The position numbers and the translations under genes are program-made. A stretch of DNA of 20,548 bases from an uncultured bacterium (GTDB taxonomy: Bacteria; Bacillota; Clostridia; Lachnospirales; Lachnospiraceae): the NCBI GenBank assembly GCA_905214955.1, contig CAJMON010000057.1:1-20548 (forward strand). The letters are read 5' to 3'. The notes under the pieces are model-generated. The model worked only from the letters and a program-made list of their open reading frames with translations. It was not told where the DNA came from and ran no database searches. Below, piece after piece: positions 15,199-20,548 of the stretch; the first letter of the stretch is position 1, and each line of letters starts with the position of its first letter.

Positions 15199-15349
15199 TT
15201 ACTATGAAAGTCCTGGACGGCTGCCATGAAAGAGCCATGCCTGCATGAGCGAATTCATGGATATCGGACAGGCTGTGAGAGCGCCAAAGGCGCGCAGCAG
15301 CTGACTTTCATATAAGGTGGTGCCGCTGTCAGGCGGCATGTCAGTTTAG
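15199..15349 (+). repeat. Structured intergenic repeat, copy B (short form)
   Basis: The second copy of the element at 5464-5690 lies 5 bases after dctM. A perfect 10-bp closing stem (TATGAAAGTC 15203-15212 with GACTTTCATA 15303-15312) encloses CCATGAA/TTCATGG and GCGCC-AAA-GGCGC hairpins; a TGCCGC-TGTCAG-GCGGCA hairpin follows. It lacks the roughly 53-base insert of copy A. It lies between dctM and uxuA, inside what is otherwise one operon, so it may shape mRNA processing or the ratio of transporter to enzyme. Confidence 0.8.
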
Positions 15350-15372
15350 GTATCTATTTATTTTATTATATT
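15345..15372 (+). promoter_or_regulatory. Possible internal promoter before uxuA
   Basis: TTTAGG, 16-nt spacer, TATATT in a T-rich stretch after repeat copy B, 34 bases before the uxuA ATG. The -35 is weak. Readthrough from dctM is equally likely. Confidence 0.3.
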
Positions 15373-15406
15373 CACCATCAAGGAAAAGAAAGTGAGGAAA
15401 CGAAAC

Positions 15407-16489
15407 ATGGAAATGACAATGAGATGGTATGGTTCAAAGTTTGACACGGTAAAACTGTGGCAGATCCGCCAGGTTCCTGGTGTAACCGGTGTCATCACTA
15501 CGCTGTATGATACAGCTCCCGGAGAGGTTTGGAGCCGTGAACGTATCCGCGCCCTGAAGGACGAAGTAGAAGCTTCCGGACTTCACATTTCCGGCATTGA
15601 AAGTGTTAATATTCATGATGATATCAAGACCGGACGCGGAAACCGCGACCTGTACATTGCAAACTATATCGAGACTCTGGAGAATCTGGGCAAAGAGGAC
15701 ATTCATCTGGTATGTTACAACTTCATGCCGGTATTTGACTGGACCAGAACCGAGCTGGCAAGAAAACGTCCGGATGGATCTACCGTACTGGCTTACACAC
15801 AGGCAGCCATCGACGCACTGGATCCGGAGAAGATGTTTGAGTCCATTTCCGGAGATTCCAACGGAAGCATTATGCCGGGCTGGGAGCCGGAGCGTATGGC
15901 AAAAGTAAAAGAGCTGTTCGAGATGTACAAAGACATCGATGATGAGAAGCTGTTTGAAAACCTGAAATACTTCCTGGAGAAGATTATGCCGGTCTGCAAC
16001 AAATACGACATCAAGATGGCAATCCATCCGGATGATCCGGCTTGGAGCGTATTTGGCCTGCCCCGTATCATCATCAACAAGAAAAACATTCTCCGTATGA
16101 TGAAGATGGTGGATGATCCCCATAACGGCGTTACCTTCTGCTCTGGTTCTTACGGAACCAACCTGGAAAACGACCTGCCGGATATGATCCGTTCCTTAAA
16201 GGGAAGAATACATTTCGCACATGTCCGCAACCTGAAATTCATCGATCAGGGCAACTTCGAAGAGGCAGCTCACCTGTCTTCTGACGGAAGCTTTGATATG
16301 TATGAAATCGTAAAAGCACTGTATGACATCGGATTTGACGGTCCGATCCGTCCGGACCATGGACGTATGATCTGGGATGAAGTTGCTATGCCGGGGTATG
16401 GTCTGTATGACCGCGCACTGGGAGCCGCTTACATCAATGGACTCTGGGAAGCAATCGAGAAAGGAGAAACAAGACATGCAGTTAAATAA
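15407..16489 (+). CDS. uxuA: Mannonate dehydratase
   Basis: Converts D-mannonate to 2-keto-3-deoxy-D-gluconate, the last of the three uronate-specific steps seen here; cytoplasmic, metal (Mn2+/Fe2+)-dependent TIM barrel. The 360-residue length fits the shorter Gram-positive type (E. coli UxuA is about 394). Expected metal ligands are His207 (AIHPDDP), Cys245 (TFCSGSYG), His272 (HFAHVRN) and Asp317 (RPDHGR), with spacing like the S. suis enzyme as I recall it. The N-terminus MRWYG and the stretch SVNIHDDIKTGRGNRD are typical. The start at 15407 is chosen over the GTG at 15392 because GTGAGG (15392-15397) serves as ribosome binding site 9 bases upstream. It overlaps uxuB by 14 bases. Confidence 0.96.
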   Translation: MEMTMRWYGSKFDTVKLWQIRQVPGVTGVITTLYDTAPGEVWSRERIRALKDEVEASGLHISGIESVNIHDDIKTGRGNRDLYIANYIETLENLGKEDIHLVCYNFMPVFDWTRTELARKRPDGSTVLAYTQAAIDALDPEKMFESISGDSNGSIMPGWEPERMAKVKELFEMYKDIDDEKLFENLKYFLEKIMPVCNKYDIKMAIHPDDPAWSVFGLPRIIINKKNILRMMKMVDDPHNGVTFCSGSYGTNLENDLPDMIRSLKGRIHFAHVRNLKFIDQGNFEEAAHLSSDGSFDMYEIVKALYDIGFDGPIRPDHGRMIWDEVAMPGYGLYDRALGAAYINGLWEAIEKGETRHAVK

Positions 16490-18089
16490 AAAAGGACTGG
16501 AAGACCGCGCTGCCTGGGAAGCAGCCGGATATGACCTTCCGAAATTCGACCGTGAAAAAGTAACTGAAGCAACCAAAGAAAATCCGTTCTGGATTCACTT
16601 TGGAGCAGGAAACATTTTCCGTGCATTCCAGGCAAATGTAGTACAGAACCTGTTAAACGCAGGCGTACTGGACAGAGGTCTGGTTGTTGCAGAAGGATTT
16701 GACTATGAAATCGTAGAGAAGATGAACCGTCCTCACGACGATTACAGCATTCTTGTTACCTTAAAGGCAAACGGAACCGTAGAAAAGACGGTTGTTGGCA
16801 GCGTGGTAGAGTCCCATACCCTGGATTCTGAAAACGATGCAGAGTACAGCAGACTGAAAGAGATCTTCACCAAAGATTCTCTGCAGATGACCAGCTTTAC
16901 CATTACCGAAAAAGGCTACAGCCTGGTAAACGGAAAAGGTGAGCTGATCCCGGATGTAGCAGCAGACTTCGTGGCTGGCCCGGAAAAACCCAAGAGCTAC
17001 ATCGGAAAAGTGGCTTCTCTTCTGTACACCCGTTTCCAGAACGGACAGAAGCCCATCGCTATGGTAAGTATGGACAACTGCTCCCACAATGGTGACAAGC
17101 TGTATAATGCAATCAACACCTTCGCTGAGAAGTGGGTAGAAAATGGCGTTGCAGACGCAGGCTTCAAAGCATACGTAAACGACAAAACCAAAGTTTCCTT
17201 CCCGTGGAGCATGATCGACAAGATCACACCGCGTCCGGATGCTTCTGTAGAAGAGATCCTGAAAAAAGACGGTGTGGAAGAGCTGGATCCGGTAATTACT
17301 TCCAAACATACTTATGTTGCTCCGTTTGTAAACGCAGAAGAGTGCGAGTACCTGGTAATCGAGGATGCATTCCCCAACGGACGTCCGGAGCTGGAAAAAG
17401 GCGGACTGATGTTTACCACCCGTGAGACTGTAGACAAAGTAGAGAAGATGAAAGTCTGCACCTGCTTAAATCCGCTGCACACTGCACTGGCTGTATTTGG
17501 CTGCCTGCTGGATTATGTAAAGATTTCTGAAGAGATGAAAGATCCGGAGCTGAAGAAGCTGGTAGAAGTCATCGGCTACAAAGAGGGACTTCCGGTAGTT
17601 ATTAATCCGGGTATCCTGGACCCGAAAGAGTTTATCGATACCGTTTTAAATGTACGTGTACCGAATCCGTTCATGCCGGATACCCCGCAGCGTATTGCTA
17701 CCGATACTTCACAGAAGCTGGCAATCCGTTTCGGCGAGACCATCAAAGCTTATCAGGCATCTGAAACTCTGGATGTGAAGAGCCTGAAGCTGATCCCGCT
17801 GGTATTTGCCGGATGGCTGCGTTACCTGATGGGCGTAGACGATCAGGGTGAGAAATTCGAACTGAGCCCGGATCCGCTGCTGGATACCGTGTGCCCGGTT
17901 GTTGCAGGATTCAAACTGGGTGAGGATGCAGATGTGGAAGCAGCTGTAAAACCGATCCTGGAAAATGCAAAGATTTTTGGGGTAAATCTGTACGAAGTGG
18001 GCATGGCAGAAACTGTATGCGGCTATCTCAAAGAGATGCTGGCAGGCAAAGGTGCTGTACGTGCAACACTGAAAAAGTATGTGGGTTAA
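16476..18089 (+). CDS. uxuB: Fructuronate reductase (D-mannonate oxidoreductase)
   Basis: A 537-residue NAD-dependent enzyme of the polyol (long-chain mannitol) dehydrogenase family that reduces D-fructuronate to D-mannonate. The Rossmann motif FWIHFGAGNIFRAFQ is at 38-52; SMDNCSHNG (198-206) and FTITEKGY (141-148) are typical; the catalytic region KVCTCLNPLHTAL holds the conserved Asn332 and His335. It is longer than E. coli UxuB (about 486), as in other Firmicutes. The start at 16476 has AAGGAG 9 bases upstream and lies inside the last codons of uxuA, so the frame upstream of it is only antisense-free overlap and not protein. A tagaturonate reductase role is less likely next to uxuA. A terminator follows. 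Confidence 0.94.
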   Translation: MQLNKKGLEDRAAWEAAGYDLPKFDREKVTEATKENPFWIHFGAGNIFRAFQANVVQNLLNAGVLDRGLVVAEGFDYEIVEKMNRPHDDYSILVTLKANGTVEKTVVGSVVESHTLDSENDAEYSRLKEIFTKDSLQMTSFTITEKGYSLVNGKGELIPDVAADFVAGPEKPKSYIGKVASLLYTRFQNGQKPIAMVSMDNCSHNGDKLYNAINTFAEKWVENGVADAGFKAYVNDKTKVSFPWSMIDKITPRPDASVEEILKKDGVEELDPVITSKHTYVAPFVNAEECEYLVIEDAFPNGRPELEKGGLMFTTRETVDKVEKMKVCTCLNPLHTALAVFGCLLDYVKISEEMKDPELKKLVEVIGYKEGLPVVINPGILDPKEFIDTVLNVRVPNPFMPDTPQRIATDTSQKLAIRFGETIKAYQASETLDVKSLKLIPLVFAGWLRYLMGVDDQGEKFELSPDPLLDTVCPVVAGFKLGEDADVEAAVKPILENAKIFGVNLYEVGMAETVCGYLKEMLAGKGAVRATLKKYVG

Positions 18090-18117
18090 AAAGACCTGCT
18101 GAAATTTGTATGTACGA

Positions 18118-18152
18118 GGGGGATAGCATTTTTTTGCTGTCCCTCTTTGTTT
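18118..18152 (+). terminator. Rho-independent terminator of the TRAP-uxuAB operon
   Basis: GGGGGATAGCA (18118-18128) pairs over 11 bp with TGCTGTCCCTC (18135-18145), two G-U pairs, six-T loop, followed by TTTGTTT. Confidence 0.85.
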
Positions 18153-18272
18153 CATAGGAAAATGCGTCCTATGAAACAAAAAGGCGCTCCGCGGGGATCG
18201 CACTGCGGCAGCAGAGAAGTACGCCGCTAAAGCGGCCAGCCGCAGGCGTAGAATCTTGCTTGCAAGATTCTA
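18150..18272 (+). repeat. Second structured repeat family, copy 1 (about 120 bases)
   Basis: It begins with a perfect hairpin TTTCATAGGA (18150-18159), 7-nt loop, TCCTATGAAA (18167-18176), then CAAAAAGGCGCTCCGCGG. The body has a nested pair of stems: CTGCGGC (18203-18209) with GCCGCAG (18239-18245), enclosing GCCGC-TAAA-GCGGC (18223-18236). It ends with an 11-bp inverted repeat (18249-18272). The first 46 or so bases recur at 20501-20546, where the window ends before the body. It begins in the tail of the uxuB terminator and fills most of the uxuB-uxaC gap. Confidence 0.75.
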
Positions 18273-18284
18273 TTTGTCTAAATT
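18249..18284 (+). promoter_or_regulatory. Candidate uxaC promoter overlapping a large palindrome
   Basis: TTGCTT (18256-18261), 17-nt spacer, TAAATT (18279-18284). The -35 box and the first part of the spacer lie inside the inverted repeat TAGAATCTTGC-TT-GCAAGATTCTA (18249-18272), which could act as an operator, or could simply be the end of the repeat. The predicted start near 18291 gives a very short leader. Confidence 0.4.
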
Positions 18285-18307
18285 TGTCTACATGGAGGAA
18301 TGGAAAA

Positions 18308-19711
18308 ATGAAATTATTTATGGACGAAGAGTTTTTACTTTCTACAGAAACTGCAAAAAAACTGTATCATGAGTATGCGGAGAAAATGCCAATTCTGGAC
18401 TACCACTGCCACATTGATCCCAAAGAGATCTATGAGGACCGGAAATTTGACAACATTACCCAGGTATGGCTGGGCGGTGACCATTACAAATGGCGCCAGA
18501 TGCGTTCCAACGGTGTAGAGGAAAAATATATCACCGGAGATGCCAGCGACCGGGAAAAATTCCAGAAATGGGCAGAAACCTTGGAAATGGCCATTGGAAA
18601 TCCCCTGTACCACTGGAGCCATCTGGAACTGAAACGGTATTTCGGCTATGATGGATTTTTAAGCGGCGATACCGCAGAAGAAGTATGGAACCTGTGCAAT
18701 GAAAAACTGCAGGCAGGCATGAGTGCCAGAAAGCTGATCGAAATGTCCAATGTCACCCTGGTATGCACCACAGATGATCCGGCAGACACTTTGGAGTGGC
18801 ACAAAAAGATTGCGGCAGATCCCACCTTTACCGTACAGGTACTGCCGGCATGGAGACCGGACAAGGCAATGAACCTGGAAAAACCGGATTACACTGCTTA
18901 TCTGGAAAAATTAGGGGAAGCAGCCAGCATGGAAATCAAGACTTTTGCAGATCTGGTGGAAGCCCTGAAAAAGAGAATGGACTATTTTGCTTCCGTTGGC
19001 TGCACCGTATCCGACCATGGACTGGAATATGTGATGTATGCTCCGGTTTCTGAAGAGACCGTAGAGCAGATCTTTGCAAAACGTCTGACAGGAGAGAAGA
19101 TCACCAAAGATGAAGAGCATCAGTTTAAGACCGCATTTATGGTGGCAATGGGAAAAGAATACCACAAGAAAAACTGGGTAATGCAGCTGCATTTCGGTGT
19201 AAAACGGGACAACAACCAGAAGATTTTCCGGGAACTGGGAGCAGATGCCGGTATCGACTGTATCAGCAATTACAACCCGGCAGACCAGATGGCAGATTAT
19301 CTGAACGCTCTGGCTGACACCGATGAACTGCCCAAAACCATCCTGTACTCCTTAAACCCCATTGACAATGCAGCTATTGGCACCATTATCGGATGTTTCC
19401 AGGACAGCAGCTGCATCGGAAAGATTCAGCAGGGAAGCGGCTGGTGGTTCAATGACAACAAGACCGGCATGATTGAGCAGATGACTTCTCTGGCAAACTT
19501 AGGACTTCTTGGCAATTTTATCGGAATGCTTACCGACTCCAGAAGCTTTTTGTCCTACACCAGACATGAGTATTTCCGCCGGATTATGTGTAATCTTATC
19601 GGTGGCTGGGTAGAAAACGGAGAGTATCCGGCAGACTACAAGACCCTGGAGAAGATTGTAAAGGGAATTTCTTACAACAACGCCGTAAGATATTTTGATT
19701 TTAACCTGTAG
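18308..19711 (+). CDS. uxaC: Glucuronate isomerase (uronate isomerase)
   Basis: Interconverts D-glucuronate and D-fructuronate (also galacturonate and tagaturonate), the entry step to the UxuB-UxuA route; a cytoplasmic amidohydrolase-superfamily barrel. The 467-residue length agrees with E. coli UxaC (470). The metal-binding HxH is seen as His33 and His35 in DYHCHIDPKEI, and the C-terminal family signature TDSRSFLSYTRHEYFRR is at 409-425. WRPDKAMNLEKPDY and LHFGVKRDNN are also typical. The start at 18308 has GGAGG (18294-18298) 9 bases upstream; the longer frame would start at a TTG inside the palindrome. It is separated from uxuB by a terminator and a repeat, so it may be a separate transcript. 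Confidence 0.97.
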   Translation: MKLFMDEEFLLSTETAKKLYHEYAEKMPILDYHCHIDPKEIYEDRKFDNITQVWLGGDHYKWRQMRSNGVEEKYITGDASDREKFQKWAETLEMAIGNPLYHWSHLELKRYFGYDGFLSGDTAEEVWNLCNEKLQAGMSARKLIEMSNVTLVCTTDDPADTLEWHKKIAADPTFTVQVLPAWRPDKAMNLEKPDYTAYLEKLGEAASMEIKTFADLVEALKKRMDYFASVGCTVSDHGLEYVMYAPVSEETVEQIFAKRLTGEKITKDEEHQFKTAFMVAMGKEYHKKNWVMQLHFGVKRDNNQKIFRELGADAGIDCISNYNPADQMADYLNALADTDELPKTILYSLNPIDNAAIGTIIGCFQDSSCIGKIQQGSGWWFNDNKTGMIEQMTSLANLGLLGNFIGMLTDSRSFLSYTRHEYFRRIMCNLIGGWVENGEYPADYKTLEKIVKGISYNNAVRYFDFNL

Positions 19712-19717
19712 AGTTCA

Positions 19718-19746
19718 TTGACTTTTTAACAGGATTACGGTACACT
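19718..19746 (+). promoter_or_regulatory. Promoter of upp
   Basis: TTGACT, 17-nt spacer, TACACT, a near-consensus sigma-A promoter starting 6 bases after the uxaC stop. No terminator separates uxaC from upp, so readthrough may add to expression. Confidence 0.75.
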
Positions 19747-19793
19747 CATTCCAGAACAAAAGAAAATCTCAAAATCTGGAGGTAAAACAAACC

Positions 19794-20432
19794 ATGGAAA
19801 AAATGGAGAACGTCTATATTATGGATCATCCTCTGATCCAGCATAAGATTTCAATGATCCGGAATAAAGATACCGGTACCAATGAATTTCGAAAGCTTAT
19901 CGAGGAGATTGCAGTGCTGATGGGCTATGAAGCTCTGCGTGACCTTCCTCTGGAGGATGTAGAAGTAGAAACTCCGATTGAAACCTGCAAAACACCTATG
20001 ATTGCCGGAAAGAAGCTGGCTATCGTGCCGGTACTGCGTGCAGGTCTTGGTATGGTAAACGGAATCACCACCCTGGTTCCTTCTGCAAAGATCGGCCACA
20101 TTGGTCTGTACCGTGATCCGGAAACCCATGAACCCCACGAATATTACTGCAAACTGCCGGATCCCATTGAGCAGCGTCAGATCGTTATGGTAGATCCAAT
20201 GCTTGCAACCGGCGGTTCAGCTATTGCAGCAGTAAACTTTATCAAACAGCACGGCGGCAGGAAGATCAAATGCATGTTTGTCATCGCAGCGCCGGAAGGA
20301 CTGAAACGCCTTCATGAGACTCACCCGGATGTACAGATTTATGTAGGACATCTGGACCGTGAGTTAAATGAAAATGCCTACATCTGCCCAGGATTAGGAG
20401 ATGCAGGAGACCGTATTTTCGGTACCAAATAA
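19794..20432 (+). CDS. upp: Uracil phosphoribosyltransferase
   Basis: Pyrimidine salvage: uracil plus PRPP gives UMP and diphosphate; cytoplasmic. The 212 residues match the family length (about 208-210). The PRPP-binding loop is MVDPMLATGGSAIAAV (about 125-140 region), and the uracil-binding C-terminus YICPGLGDAGDRIFGT is complete. The ATG at 19794 lies 11 bases after GGAGG (19778-19782); the next ATG (19803) would be too far from it. It has its own promoter and a strong terminator, so it is a single-gene unit not functionally tied to the uronate genes. Confidence 0.98.
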   Translation: MEKMENVYIMDHPLIQHKISMIRNKDTGTNEFRKLIEEIAVLMGYEALRDLPLEDVEVETPIETCKTPMIAGKKLAIVPVLRAGLGMVNGITTLVPSAKIGHIGLYRDPETHEPHEYYCKLPDPIEQRQIVMVDPMLATGGSAIAAVNFIKQHGGRKIKCMFVIAAPEGLKRLHETHPDVQIYVGHLDRELNENAYICPGLGDAGDRIFGTK

Positions 20433-20451
20433 GCAGCAGATGAAAGGCAGT

Positions 20452-20499
20452 AAAACAGCTTCGGTAAGGGGAAACCTCCTCTAACCGAAGCTGTTTTTT
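20452..20499 (+). terminator. Rho-independent terminator of upp
   Basis: A 14-bp perfect stem (AAAACAGCTTCGGT 20452-20465 with ACCGAAGCTGTTTT 20484-20497) has an inner loop that can fold further (GGGG with CCTC), and the run of T residues (20494-20499) completes it. The A-rich start suggests it may also work in the reverse direction. Confidence 0.93.
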
Positions 20500-20500
20500 A

Positions 20501-20548
20501 TGTCATAGGAAACTTCGTCCTATGACACAAAAAACGCTCCGCGGGATG
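20501..20548 (+). repeat. Second structured repeat family, copy 2 (cut by window end)
   Basis: TGTCATAGGA (20501-20510), 7-nt loop, TCCTATGACA (20518-20527), then CAAAAAACGCTCCGCGGG, matching 18150-18197. Relative to copy 1, the second base pair of the stem is changed on both sides (T-A to G-C), so the hairpin stays perfect. It directly follows the upp terminator. Confidence 0.8.

Noticed and set aside
16377..16475. 33-residue N-terminal extension of UxuB
   Set aside because: It overlaps the conserved C-terminal codons of uxuA in another frame; the ATG at 16476 is preceded by AAGGAG.
1..20548. CRISPR array, tRNA or rRNA genes
   Set aside because: No regularly spaced direct repeats and no cloverleaf or rRNA-like segments were noticed on reading the intergenic regions.

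Overview
The window looks like chromosomal DNA from a gut anaerobe of the Clostridia, most likely a Lachnospiraceae member. The evidence is a pyruvate:ferredoxin oxidoreductase with strongly biased, high-expression codons, AGGAGG-type ribosome binding sites, A/G-rich spacers, sigma-A-like promoters, and a uronate pathway of the type found in gut Firmicutes. All genes except one AraC-type regulator are on the + strand. I saw no phage, insertion sequence, CRISPR array, tRNA or rRNA.

Left part (1-5124): the 3' end of nifJ (pyruvate:ferredoxin oxidoreductase, start outside the window) closes with a strong terminator. It is followed by a translationally coupled pair, a MATE-family exporter and endonuclease III (nth).

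Centre-left (5125-9227): a 603-base stretch holds a strong extended -10 promoter, a 28-codon ORF with its own ribosome binding site, an intrinsic terminator, a second terminator-like hairpin and a structured repeat. It leads to two overlapping ABC half-transporters whose motifs show complementary degeneration (Asp in place of the catalytic Glu in the first, LSAGQ in the second), as in BmrCD/TM287-288 heterodimeric exporters. Part of the small ORF can pair with the terminator's 5' arm, so the leader resembles a ribosome-controlled attenuator like the one described for B. subtilis bmrB-bmrCD. This is the most interesting hypothesis in the window.

Centre (9228-11035): a YihS-like AGE-family sugar isomerase/epimerase with its own promoter, followed by an unrecognised 128-codon ORF that may be frameshifted near its end.

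Right part (11036-20548): a hexuronate module. A divergent AraC-type regulator faces a TRAP transporter (dctP-dctQ-dctM), then mannonate dehydratase (uxuA), fructuronate reductase (uxuB) and, after a terminator and a repeat, glucuronate isomerase (uxaC). Together they would import a uronate, isomerise glucuronate to fructuronate (UxaC), reduce it to mannonate (UxuB) and dehydrate that to 2-keto-3-deoxygluconate (UxuA). KDG kinase and aldolase are not in the window. upp (uracil phosphoribosyltransferase) follows with its own promoter and terminator.

Two families of structured intergenic repeats are present. One has copies at 5464-5690 and 15199-15349; the other has copies at 18150 and 20501 (the latter cut by the window end). 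Differences between copies are partly compensatory in the predicted stems, which suggests selection on RNA or hairpin structure.
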